Source of the DNA: Acephala macrosclerotiorum
Taxonomy: Eukaryota > Ascomycota > Leotiomycetes > Helotiales > Mollisiaceae
Assembly (NCBI GenBank): GCA_014904845.1
Contig: MU119681.1
Location: forward strand, 1-29,022
Length of the DNA stretch: 29,022 nucleotides
Direction of reading: 5' to 3'
Below the pieces are notes generated by a model that saw nothing but the letters and a program-made list of their open reading frames with translations, was not told where the DNA came from and ran no database searches. Made by a program: the position numbers and the translations under genes. Positions 1 to 8,995 of the stretch are shown piece after piece. Every line of letters begins with the position of its first letter. The stretch's first letter is position 1.

Positions 1-108
1 ATCAAGTCCATCGAATATATCACTCAAATTGACAGCGATGCCTGGATCTTCATAGGGGAGGTACGGCATTTCGAGGAATTGATGCTTCCTGAACTTGATG
101 AGATGTAA
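1..108. other. Edge of an unresolved gene, orientation uncertain
   Basis: Both strands are open here. On the plus strand the first frame runs from the window edge to a TAA at 106-108 and would be the last 35 residues of a protein ending LMLPELDEM. On the minus strand an ATG at 69 (sequence just upstream CTCGAA, a purine at -3) begins MPYLPYEDPG and stays open for 23 codons to the window edge. I recognise neither peptide. The minus reading would make this gene divergent from TMA23 with about 330 bp between start codons, a normal fungal promoter spacing. The 290 bases from 109 to 398 hold no gene; they are AT-rich and are probably promoter and leader of TMA23. Confidence 0.3.
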
Positions 109-398
109 AATCTCAATGCAACTTCAACGAGATAAGACATCATGTAATTGAATGATAACTTCAGAATGTCGAAATGTTTTTAATGATAAATTTGAAGATT
201 TTGACAATTTGGCGTCGTTGAAAGTCTGTTCAAGCTTGGCACAACCGACCCTGATAGTTTGTAGCCCCACTTTGATGGCTGTAACCAATCAGAAGACATG
301 TTGTCCACGCTAAGATTGCCAGAACGTTTCTCGATAAGAAAATATATCTTCCCCTTCCACTCTCACAAACCTCTCATTCTCCCCACCACGAATCGACA

Positions 399-1190
399 AT
401 GGATGCCCACGCGCTCCTCACATCCCAAGGATGGCGTGGCACAGGGAACTCCCTCCACCCAACATCTAACACAATCGGGCTCTCGAAACCTCTCCTCGTC
501 TCCAAAAAAGTTGACAATCTCGGCATCGGGAAGAAACAGCATAGAACGAGCGATATGTGGTGGATGAATGCTTTTGATTCCTCGCTGAAGGGATTGGATA
601 CAAGCACGCAGGGGACTGTTGTGCAGACTGTCACAAGCGGAGGTTTGGATATGGTTACTAAGGCGGGGGCGAAGTGGGTTGGGAGTAAAGGTGGATTGTA
701 TGCGAGTTTTGTGCGCGGAGAGAGTTTGAGTGGGACGATTACACCGGTGGACAGTGAGAGTACGAGTCCAAGTGCGAGTAGTGAGGAGCCGGCCAAGAAG
801 AAAAGGAAGAGGGAAGCCGAGGCAGATGTTGAAGTGCCAAAGGAAACCAAGGAAGAGAGAAGAGCCCGGAAGGCTGCCAAACGAGCCGCGAAGTCTGCGG
901 GAGCTCCAGTCGAAGATAAAACTGCAGTGATAGAAGAGGAGGTGACGAAGGAGACAAAGGAAGAACGGAGGACGAGGAAAGCCGCTAAGCATGCTCTGCG
1001 AGAGGAAGAGGCGAAGGCTTCAGAAACCACATCGAGGGAAGATACCCCGGAGCAGGAGCCAGAGAAGATCGAATCGAAAGAGGAGCGAAAAGAGCGGAAA
1101 CGGCTGAAGAAGCTTGCACAAAAAGCGGAAGAAGATGCAGCAGATTCCGAGAAGGCGAAGAAAAAGAAGAAAAGGAGGAAAGATGAATGA
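399..1190 (+). CDS. TMA23: Tma23-like nucleolar ribosome-biogenesis protein
   Basis: Intronless gene of 263 codons. Residues 1-110 match the yeast Tma23 family by eye: a short G-patch-like start (GWRGTGNSL), the conserved block KPLLVSKK..NLGIGKKQH, the tryptophan pair in MWWMNAFDSSLKGLD, and FVRGESLSGTITP. The second half is a highly charged tail with three degenerate copies of KEERRARKAAKRA and a lysine-rich nucleolar-type end (KKKKKRRKDE). In yeast this protein is associated with ribosomes and takes part in small-subunit biogenesis in the nucleolus; the same role here is inferred. The start fits the family because the usual M-D-x-x-x-L-x-x-x-GW pattern begins at this ATG. It converges with THG1 with only 84 bp between stop codons. 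The antisense strand is open over much of it because of the purine-rich repeats. Confidence 0.85.
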   Translation: MDAHALLTSQGWRGTGNSLHPTSNTIGLSKPLLVSKKVDNLGIGKKQHRTSDMWWMNAFDSSLKGLDTSTQGTVVQTVTSGGLDMVTKAGAKWVGSKGGLYASFVRGESLSGTITPVDSESTSPSASSEEPAKKKRKREAEADVEVPKETKEERRARKAAKRAAKSAGAPVEDKTAVIEEEVTKETKEERRTRKAAKHALREEEAKASETTSREDTPEQEPEKIESKEERKERKRLKKLAQKAEEDAADSEKAKKKKKRRKDE

Positions 1191-1274
1191 TTCGAATATT
1201 GCAGCATTAGCACAGCGTTTGGAGCGATACCATATCTATTCAGCATGTGCAGCGATTGAAATAATATCATTGTA

Positions 1275-2495
1275 TCATGGCTCTTTGGGTATCTTGCCCG
1301 GTTTGTTCGAAAGCAGCCATGGTCTTCTCTCCCAAAATTCGTCCTTGATGATATCCACGTGCTGCACAGTGATCCTTGCCTTCGCCCTTCGCTTCTTGTC
1401 TCTCTCCTCTTGGGTCTTGGACAGCTCAGCTTGCTCTACCGTCTTTGCTGATTCCTCCTCGATGATTTCTGAAGCAGTCCCAGGTTCAACGAGCTCATAC
1501 TAGACATCGTCAGAAATCAAGCAAGGGAGCCGTTCATTGGTGACTTACATCTCGCAGTACTACACTTCCCTTCTTGTAGATCTCGGGCTCATTATTGTAA
1601 TTGATCTTGAATCTTGAGAACAGGATCTCGTTCTTGTCTGCTGCAAGAGAACCCTGAATGATCAGCATGTTATGACTAAGTTAGGCAATTGGCTTACAGC
1701 AAGCTCCTTCTCGGCACTCTTCGCATCCATTCCTCCACTCTGGATCAAAGCCCAGAACGTCGTATTGTAGAGATTGTTAATGTGGCCTTGTAATAGTCAG
1801 CTCTGCCCCTGGCTGTCGACTTCGCGATGGGGATGACTCGCAGTCTACCTGTCTCCAGCTCATGTAGTCCCTCAAGTTCTGGATGCTAGGATATTGCACC
1901 GCCCTGCCATCAAAGCTCGGTAATGGAGGAGAAAGTGGTGTCTCGGGGAAGAACGTGAACCAGAGGTGAACATAATATGCAGTGAACGTAGACACAATTG
2001 TTGTCACGAGCTTGCTGTTGGGAAATGAGTTTCGTGTTTTGTTCAACAGGATGAAGAGTCATACCTTGACCGTCTCTCGAACAGCACGCAGGATTTATGA
2101 AAGACGAAGCTAGAAAGCAGGTGGGTTAGATATTGATCATGACATTGGCTCTAGAGAGCTACCTATATTCATCGCTAATGCCATAGGCAATGACAATGTC
2201 TGGAAGCTCGGTCATGACTGCTTTGGCTGCTGCATTCATGAGGTCGAGGGCTCGACGGTCATTTGGTTTCTCGAATGCATATTTGTTTGAGAATCTGATT
2301 GAAATCGGCGATGGATATTATCGTTGGAGGAAGAAAACGTACTTGTGAAAGCCCCTGCCGTCAATGCGAACTACGATCCAGGTGTTTGGAAGCAGAAGGT
2401 CCGGCTGCTCGAATGCCTTCACGTACTCATACCTATGAAGCGTCAGTTACCATAAGTCGAGTAAAGGAGCAAGATATTTACTTTGAATTTGCCAT
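1275..2495 (-). CDS. THG1: tRNA(His) guanylyltransferase Thg1
   Basis: Adds the extra G(-1) to the 5' end of tRNA-His, the identity element for histidyl-tRNA synthetase. I reconstruct eight coding exons: 2495-2482, 2432-2343, 2294-2163, 2109-2065, 2014-1842, 1786-1698, 1653-1549 and 1499-1275, giving 290 residues, normal for the family. The protein starts MANSKYEYVK. Family signatures are [30 protein letters not shown], the [17 protein letters not shown] block and a C-terminal [13 protein letters not shown]29, D76 and E77 line up with the metal-binding carboxylates of the catalytic palm. The first coding exon has only 14 nt. The 1841-1787 intron needs a GC donor to keep WRQVDCHINN intact. The segment after VVLRD is a charged low-complexity stretch (residues about 215-255). 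It converges with TMA23. Confidence 0.93.
1787..1841 (-). other. GC-AG intron in THG1
   Basis: 55-nt intron on the minus strand with donor ACT/GCGAGT and acceptor ACAAG/GC. Only this junction joins GAC T to GC CAC ATT and so restores the invariant D-C-H-I-N-N of Thg1. A branch-like GCTGACT lies about 13 nt before the acceptor. The nearby GT (in CAG/GTAGAC) puts the next exon out of frame. The unspliced frame reads into stop-limited, unconserved sequence. Confidence 0.75.
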
Positions 2496-3121
2496 CGTAA
2501 AATGTGTTGCCGTGAACGTTGTTGATGAGTGAAGTTGGCATGAAGTTTGAAAGTAGATGAGACCTCGCTTGAGTCGACCTCTGAAAAGGAAACATAGCCG
2601 ATCGGCTCCTGCAATACAACTTCATTTGTGGCAGCAATTCATATTCCGAGAAGTGTAAGCATCTAATAACAGATCATGAAATATGCTTGCATGTATCACA
2701 CTCCTCTGAACTGTCTGCATCTTCAACCTCGGTTTATCACGTGTAGTAACTATCATGTGACTCACACCCCTTTTCAACCAGCTGAAAGCTCGAGGATTGC
2801 TACGACGATATACCTCTAGAGGTCAATTTCATGGGTGAAGAAGAATCGAACCACCGTGGTTATGATTTTAACTACTGAAAGCCTCGACTCTTCCAATGCC
2901 GGCTTCGAAAAAGTCTGTCAACCCATGACTTCGCGAGGAGCATGTCGTTCTCCGTATGGTGAATTCTACGATTCGAGCATGGTTGAGGTTGCTGCAATTT
3001 CATCTGGTTTGTCGCCAAGAACTTATTGCTTCACACTAGACGGAAGATTTTAGTGACAAATAGAAAGAGAAACAAGAAGGGTTTTGCAAGGCGTGCTTTG
3101 GTATTTCATCTCATTCATTAA
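2496..3121. other. Intergenic region between THG1 and the methyltransferase
   Basis: 626 bases between the THG1 start codon and the 3' end of the next minus-strand gene. It must hold the THG1 promoter. I see no convincing gene: the one plus-strand open frame (2835-3053) has no recognisable motif and no coding character. A CACGTG E-box lies at 2738-2743. Confidence 0.6.
2738..2743. promoter_or_regulatory. CACGTG E-box upstream of THG1
   Basis: Perfect palindrome in the context TCACGTG, about 243 bp upstream of the THG1 start codon, with a second near-match CATGTGAC at about 2754-2761. In fungi this core is bound by bHLH proteins such as Cbf1/Pho4 homologues. Use here is inferred from position only; a 6-bp site can occur by chance. 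Confidence 0.3.
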
Positions 3122-4727
3122 CTACACTGTGGTGAGAACACTAGCATTTTTGTACCAGCTCAAGAGTGGATTTTCTCCATTCTTGGTCTCCGTCTCTTCC
3201 ACATAGGCCCATCTCCTCAAGAACTCCTCATGTGTCAACACACGAGTCAGCTTGCCTGTGATAGCTCTGTACATGAGTTCCATGACATTGAAGTCAGTTG
3301 GGAACAGAATATCGAAGTATCCTTGATGTACCTGAAATTGTAATCAGCAAGGGTATAGACATGAAGGGATAACTGGGAGGACTCACATAAGGAGTAGTAA
3401 CAGGCACCGTCCGCCTCTGATATCTCGTCTGCACAACCGGTGCGTTAATCCCCTTAATGGTATCCGGCAAATCATGGAAATCACTCGTTAGCAACCTATG
3501 AGCCGGAAAGTACTTCCCCAGGATATCGAAAAACTGCATTAGTCTGGTAGGAATATATTCCGGATCGGATAAATTCGGAGTGAAAGGTAACCTTGCTTTC
3601 AGTTTCCGAATTACTCTGCTCTGGGGAAGAGGTGTGGGATAGTGACCGCCAGTGGCTGCGTGCCGGACTCGTAAGAAGCGGGCTGCAACTGGGTCGATTG
3701 TTGGGAGGAAGAATTCGTAGAAATCGCCAGCGTTGTCTATTAATACTGTTCCTTGCAGGGGTTCCTCGGTCACGGGGTCGTATCGTATGGAGTCGTGGGC
3801 GAAGTTGTCGAAGACTTCCATTGCTAGGAAGAAACAAGGAGAGGAGACAACCTGCGTCCATTCAAATATAGACTTATTGATGATCTCCACCTTAGATGAA
3901 TGACCTCTCGAATCAGCAGTTCGGAGTAGCTGGTTTGCTTGTAGCTTTGCCAGGTTGGAGGAAATTTCTATGATCTTGAACTTCGTCCTGTCGTAGACTG
4001 AGGGTTCAGCGTCTCGAATATAGTCGAGGATGTTGAGCATGAGTGTTCCGTTTCCAGCACCCATTTCATAGATAATGAGGTCGTGGTAGGGATATTGAGA
4101 TAGTTTGTAATTCTCGACTAGGTACCGGGCTATAGCCTCGCCGTAGTAGGGACGAAAGAGCTCTGTCGGCGTATGCCAGAGTTGCCGAGTCTCGTTGGGT
4201 GCTGTTAGGTCTAATTTGTCTTCGAACTCCGTGTATCTTTGTCCTAACAGGCGGTGGAACTCTGGTTCGTCTTGGAGACTATTGAAGTCGAAGGGTTCTC
4301 CGGGTGTGAAAATAACAACTTGTTTTGAGAAGTACCCATACGAGGGGTTGTATAGAGAGTCTGCAAAATGTGTAAGTCACGATTTGAAACTTCTCTTAGG
4401 GTATCAACCTTCAATGAAGTCTCTCGTCAACATCTTCACCCTCCTAGGCCGTTCTCTCCTTCCTCTCAACTGATCTGCCGTGACCATTGGGTATTTCTGG
4501 TACTCCTCCGACATATCCAATTGGAACAAGTCCGTCCTCTGCTGCCAATGGCTCTCATTCTTGTTGGAGGACTTCTCATGGTGCCTCCTACTCCCAGACA
4601 GATGTCTAACGTGCGGTCTGCTTCCATGCCGTAACCGCAACGGCGCCGATGATCGCGTCCGTACCGACTGACAAGCCCGATGACTGAACAGCTGTCTAAA
4701 CAACCGAGAAATAATTGGAGAGTCCAT
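3122..4727 (-). CDS. MidA/NDUFAF7-like mitochondrial SAM-dependent methyltransferase
   Basis: Three coding exons, 4727-4409, 4360-3387 and 3331-3122, with introns of 48 and 55 nt, give 500 residues. The protein starts MDSPIISRLFRQLF and continues with an Arg/Ser-rich, acid-poor stretch typical of a mitochondrial presequence; an in-frame ATG at 4847 would add 40 residues lacking that character, so I prefer 4727. The fold resembles the DUF185/Methyltransf_28 family (bacterial MidA, human NDUFAF7): DFIEGDSLYNPSYGYFSKQ near residue 102, the SAM-binding loop EMGAGNGTL at about 205-213, KIIEIS as motif II, and FFLAMEVFDNFAHD at the NDUFAF7 'NEFFDALP' position. NDUFAF7 dimethylates an arginine of complex I NDUFS2; whether this fungal paralogue does the same is not shown, since the SAM loop and the FFDALP-equivalent are divergent. 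Divergent from the cysteine synthase gene. Confidence 0.82.
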
Positions 4728-4915
4728 GAAAGAACTATTGCGGGATGAATTGTGGTTGCGTGAGCTCGTCGGAGCTTTGGCAGAATGTCCGAATTTCACA
4801 TGGTCAATGCTCCCCAACGTTGACAAGGATTGATCTTCCAAGTCCATACTTCAAACCCATAATTGTCCTTCGACAACTTAGGACAATCACGAAATGACGA
4901 TATTACGATGACACG
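4728..4915. promoter_or_regulatory. Short divergent promoter, methyltransferase / cysteine synthase
   Basis: 188 bp separate the two start codons (68 bp if the upstream methyltransferase ATG at 4847 is used), so core promoters and leaders of both genes must lie within it. I see no clear TATA box. Co-regulation is possible but not shown. Confidence 0.5.
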
Positions 4916-6253
4916 ATGTCCTTGAACGACCATCCGAAAGCTTATGGCACGGCTGCTGTTGCGTTTGCCTTCGTGGCAGGCATTCTTATAACGCTTGGCT
5001 TCAAAGATCTCTATCCAGATCTTGAACGCAGGTACCAACGTCGAAGAGGGGGGCCAAGTTCGTCCGCCGATTCGAGACCAGCAAGCACATACCTACCTTC
5101 CGTGAAGCTCGAAGACCATACACGAAGCTCGAGACAATCCATTGTTGGAGTTCCTGCGCCGCCAGTTCTGGAGGGCATTGAAGGATGTATTGGGAATACC
5201 CCGCTATTCAAGATCAAGAGCTTGTCAGAAGCTACGGGATGTGAGATTCTGGCAAAGGCAGAGTTTCTCAATGGCGCGGGGCAAAGCCCGAAAGATAGGG
5301 TGGCATTGAATATGATTCAGATGGCGGAAGAAGAGGGGCTGTTGACACCAGGGCAAGGAGATACGATTTACGAGGGCACAGTTGGATCAACGGGTATCTC
5401 TCTTGCTACATTAGCGAGGGCAAAGGGATACAAAGCGTATATTTGCATGCCGAATGACCAGAGCAAGGAGAAATCAGACTTGTTGCACCATCTAGGAGCT
5501 ACGGTTGAGAGGGTAACTCCAGCACCTATCACTTCCACGGAGCATTTTGTCAACTTGGCGAGGACGAGGGCAAGGGAACATGCAGCTTCGAGTGGGAATA
5601 AGAGCAAGGGCTTCTTTGCGGATCAATTTGAATCGCTAGCGAATTATCGAGCGCATGTTAAGACCACCGGACCGGAGATTTGGCATCAGACAGGTGGACA
5701 GCTTGAGGCTTTTGTGGCTGGAGCTGGGACCGGTGGAACTATCTCCGGTATATCTGTATTCCTCAAACAAGAGATGGGTATGGGCCGAAATCTCAAGGTT
5801 GTGCTGGCAGATCCTGAAGGCAGTGGTCTTTATAACAAAGTGAAGCACGGAGTAATGTTCTCAAACACAGAGAAGGAAGGCACTCGTCGAAGACAGCAGG
5901 TTGATACCATTGTGGAAGGTATTGGAATCAACCGACTCACAGAGAACTTCGAAGTTGGGAGAGAGCTCATTGATGATGCTGTCAAGGTCACTGATCTCCA
6001 AGCTATGAAGATGGCTAGATGGTTAGTCGAGAAGGATGGTATTTTCGTCGGAAGTAGCAGCGCTGTCAACTGCGTGGCTGCGGTCGTCACTGCTCTTCAG
6101 ATGCCAAAAGATAGCCGGATTGTTACAATACTTTGTGACAGTGGTACTCGGCATCTGAGTAAGTTCTGGAAACACGTGGGCGAGATGGGATTGGAAGAAG
6201 AGCATGAGCATACAAACTTGATAGTTATGCTTGGCATCAAGGATGAGAAATGA
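4916..6253 (+). CDS. Membrane-anchored cysteine synthase-like PLP enzyme (Mcy1 type)
   Basis: Intronless, 445 codons. An N-terminal hydrophobic segment (about residues 12-28, AAVAFAFVAGILITLGF) precedes a basic linker and a complete fold-type II PLP enzyme. Visible motifs: IGNTPLFKI (92-100), SPKDR with the Schiff-base lysine at about K126, the substrate loop EGTVGSTG (153-160), the phosphate-binding GAGTGGT (269-275), GSSSAVN (379-385) and CDSGTRHL (407-414), where the serine contacts the pyridine nitrogen. This layout matches yeast Mcy1 (Ygr012w), a mitochondrial outer-membrane protein of the O-acetylserine sulfhydrylase/cysteine synthase family. The expected reaction is beta-replacement on O-acetylserine to form cysteine, but the substrate is not settled for this subfamily. 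The start codon is the one that includes the membrane anchor. Confidence 0.88.
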   Translation: MSLNDHPKAYGTAAVAFAFVAGILITLGFKDLYPDLERRYQRRRGGPSSSADSRPASTYLPSVKLEDHTRSSRQSIVGVPAPPVLEGIEGCIGNTPLFKIKSLSEATGCEILAKAEFLNGAGQSPKDRVALNMIQMAEEEGLLTPGQGDTIYEGTVGSTGISLATLARAKGYKAYICMPNDQSKEKSDLLHHLGATVERVTPAPITSTEHFVNLARTRAREHAASSGNKSKGFFADQFESLANYRAHVKTTGPEIWHQTGGQLEAFVAGAGTGGTISGISVFLKQEMGMGRNLKVVLADPEGSGLYNKVKHGVMFSNTEKEGTRRRQQVDTIVEGIGINRLTENFEVGRELIDDAVKVTDLQAMKMARWLVEKDGIFVGSSSAVNCVAAVVTALQMPKDSRIVTILCDSGTRHLSKFWKHVGEMGLEEEHEHTNLIVMLGIKDEK

Positions 6254-6787
6254 AGGTCTAGTTTGGAAATTGACCATAACCCAGAAAGTCCTGGGGAGGC
6301 TGGGGCATTGAAAGTGCTACATTTCAACTATTTGAAGGCACTCCTCGTAAATGTAAGTAACCATGTTTTTCTCTGAAATTGTCCAATGCTGAGACTCAAA
6401 GCCGATCATATCTCACTTTCAACCTGTTTTCAATGTCCCAACTCTACCTGGACTTTCAGTGGACACATGGAATAAGACTTCAGAATCTTTGTAATGTTCT
6501 ATTGTCTATCTTCATGAGCCATCAGTCAAAGCATCGTTTCCCATCGAACATGCATCACACGCCTGGGTTAGAAGCATGTAGCTTTCTGAGAGGACGGACT
6601 GAAATCCATGCTGGGCATAATGGACCGCAGAAAGATAAAACTCAACGCTTCTTTGAAAACCTCACCAGCGTACACTTCCCCCACATGCAGATATCAGACC
6701 CCATACCCCGAAAACCATCCGGAAAAAGTGCCACAGGCTCGTAAAGAATCGAAAATTTTGTGATGCAAGTAGTCGCTGACCAGATGC
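6254..6787. other. Intergenic, convergent 3' ends
   Basis: 534 bases between the cysteine synthase stop and the TFIIS stop. It should contain both 3' UTRs and poly(A) sites. I see no supported gene; open frames here, including the in-frame extension of TFIIS past its last intron, look like read-through noise. Confidence 0.6.
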
Positions 6788-7795
6788 TCAAGAAAACTAC
6801 GTTTGTCAGTGATAGCGCATCATAACCAATTGCACTGTTACATACCTTCCAGCGATTACCACAGACCGTGCATTCACAGAAGGTAGTCATCGGTTCATCA
6901 GCACTGCGGGTTTGTGCCTGACTGTAGGAGACCTTCTTCTGTCCACACTTGCCACACTTCAATGCATCACTGATACTCTTCTCAGCCATTGGGACTTGTG
7001 CCATCTTGAGATTCTCCGCCTGCAACTTCTCATCCTCCTTGCGACGCTCGGCAGACTTCAGCTCCTCGTGGCTCATAGTGACAAATCGACTAGGCTCAAT
7101 CTCTCCGGACATGACACGGGGACCTAACTCTCGATTGGTAGCGTTCTTAAGGTTTTGGAAGAGGGATCGGATCTTGGCTCGGTAATCTGCATTGTCGCCC
7201 TTGAAGTAGTCGTACGCGGCCTGCTCAACCTCCACTGATCTCAGGATAAGGCGTGTAGACGACTCCTCCGACATGAAGGCCAGGCCGTTGTAGAGCAATC
7301 CGACGCACGCATCCCTAGTGGGAACACCGGTACGCTTGATATCAACACTCTCATTGTCCCACTTTCTCTTTGCCTTGTCGCCCTTGAATGTCTTTGGTTC
7401 GGCAGACGGTGCAGGTGAGGAGGTACCCTTGCCGGGCGATGCTGAACTTGGCTTGGACATGGCTTTCTTCTGACCAACTTGGACCATCTGCTTCCACTTC
7501 GAGACGATCTCCGCAGCCAGTCTTGCGATCTCCTTGTTGGGGTTGGCCTTTTGCTTAGCTACGATAACGCCAGCTTTGGTGGACTAGGAGAATATTAGCA
7601 ATCGACAAACATCGTCCATATCCATCCCTGAGGAATGCGCGGAGCAAGTTAAGAACGTACTCGGAGCAGCTCCTCGGTTGGGACGACATCCTTCTTCAAA
7701 GTCTCCAGGATAGCGACGACGTTCGAGATAGGTTGCTTTTCGGAAACGGCCTTCTGCAAAGCTTTGACCTGAGTCTCAACCTGCTTTGCGTCCAT
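6788..7795 (-). CDS. DST1: Transcription elongation factor TFIIS
   Basis: Three coding exons: 7795-7661, 7583-6846 and 6796-6788, giving 293 residues. TFIIS enters the secondary channel of arrested RNA polymerase II and stimulates cleavage of the backtracked transcript. Order of parts: N-terminal LW/TFIIS-N helix bundle (1-80, with KDVVPTEELLRSTKAGVIV), a Ser/Pro/Lys linker (about 88-115), the central polymerase-binding domain (about 125-235, with KIRSLFQNLKN), and the C-terminal zinc ribbon. Zinc ligands are about C255, C258, C283 and C286; the catalytic hairpin RSADEPMT places the acidic pair at about D274/E275. The last exon is only 9 nt and encodes Phe-Ser-stop, completing the canonical RWKFS ending. 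Reading through the last 49-nt intron would add an unconserved tail. Divergent from the dehydrogenase gene. Confidence 0.95.
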
Positions 7796-8573
7796 GGCGT
7801 CTGTTTTGCGAATAGATCGCGTGCTTCGTGGATGTCGGAATCGAGTGTGTCTGTTGATGGCGGATTCTGCAGTTGAAGAGTCTTGTCTGCGGATGCTGGA
7901 GCTTCAGCGGCGCACCTTCGTGGATGGCAGAAGTGAGTGACTAGGGGTAGGAGAGGATTGGGCGTTGTGATCGAAGTTGTAGAACGATGTTTGCTGGTGA
8001 GGTCGCGAGACAGCCTCGCCCTGCTTTATCATAGCGCCGCAGGCTGTCGGTCGCGTAAATGGCGGCGGCATCTTCCCCACATCTTTGCCGAACTTCAGCC
8101 GTCTCCATCTTTTCCATTTGAAATGTTGACTTGGGAATAAACAATTTCTGTGAACATTCTGATCAAAAACCCTTCCCCTTGGAAATGACCCCTGAATCAA
8201 ACGATAGAAAAGGGGAACCACAAAAAAGGGAGCCGAGAGAAAAGGAGGACCATGGGAAAAAGGGGCACGACTCGAACTTCATGGCTATATAATGTTCCAA
8301 CACACCAGGAACATTTACGACGAGTCAACACCATTACTGGGCTTCAAAGTTTGGAGACGGGCATACTATCCAGTGTCCCTTCCTTCGCGGAACATTTCGA
8401 AGGACTATCCGCCGGCTCCATCAATAGTTCTCTGTTTTGAGGGTCTCCTTACTTCCATCGCTAACGCCATGGAAATAACAACACTAACAAAACTCCAGCC
8501 ACGGAGCCGACAAGTTTATGACATAAATCCGAGACTACCAGCCATTTCTCTGGGATTTTTATACGTACGGAGG

Positions 8574-8587
8574 AGTTAAGCTTAACT
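8574..8587. promoter_or_regulatory. 14-bp perfect palindrome upstream of SDR
   Basis: AGTTAAGCTTAACT reads the same on both strands. It lies 409 bp before the dehydrogenase start and 143 bp before the TATA box. A dimeric transcription-factor site is possible; the factor is unknown. Confidence 0.35.
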
Positions 8588-8667
8588 GCTGAAAGGATTG
8601 AGGCCTTTTCGTCAACAATCAAGAGAATTAGAGTTTAGAGATAAACTCGGTCTGCTAAGACAGGCAT

Positions 8668-8708
8668 CTCACTAGAGTGGGGCAACTCAGCAAGCAGGCT
8701 CTAGTGAG
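8668..8708. promoter_or_regulatory. 10-bp inverted repeat just upstream of the SDR TATA box
   Basis: Arms CTCACTAGAG (8668-8677) and CTCTAGTGAG (8699-8708) are exact reverse complements separated by 21 bp, about two helical turns. The right arm ends 21 bp before the TATA run. Geometry suits a dimer-binding operator-like element. Function inferred from position. Confidence 0.4.
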
Positions 8709-8729
8709 CCAACCGCCCCGTATCAAAAA

Positions 8730-8737
8730 TATATATA
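8730..8737 (+). promoter_or_regulatory. TATA box of the SDR gene
   Basis: TATATATA preceded by five A residues, about 260 bp upstream of the dehydrogenase ATG. The sequence from about 8760 onward is rich in C, A and T, as fungal transcription-start and leader regions are. Confidence 0.45.
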
Positions 8738-8995
8738 CCTGACTGGATACCCTGTTGTACTTTTCTCTCATGCATTCAAACATCAAGCCTCGTTCAATTC
8801 CAAGAGTTCATCGCACTTAATCATTTGATTCAACCATTCTAGCTACCTCTCAACAGCAACCTTTACGCCCACCTCACCTATATTAACAACCCTCATCACA
8901 CCACTACCGAATACTACCGGTACCGTACTTGAACTTAACATACAAGCCTTCCGCCTCAACACATATCTCACTCTCATCTCACCTTCACTTTAAAA

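Larger units (their letters stand above)
7796..8995. other. Intergenic/promoter region between TFIIS and SDR
   Basis: 1.2 kb between divergent start codons. Open frames on both strands between 7904 and 8579 overlap one another and show no motif; I treat them as noise. The right half carries a 14-bp palindrome, a 10-bp inverted repeat, a TATA box and a CA/CT-rich leader up to the dehydrogenase start. No repeat element or RNA gene was seen. Confidence 0.6.

Noticed and set aside
374..1270. Long minus-strand open frame opposite TMA23
   Set aside because: It is the Ser/Phe-rich mirror of the Lys/Glu repeats of TMA23; no motif, and the plus-strand protein matches a known family.
2835..3053. Small plus-strand open frame between THG1 and the methyltransferase
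   Set aside because: No domain, no promoter or codon support, and it sits in the THG1 promoter interval.
7904..8579. Cluster of short open frames upstream of the SDR gene
   Set aside because: They overlap on both strands, lack motifs and show no splice continuity; treated as intergenic.
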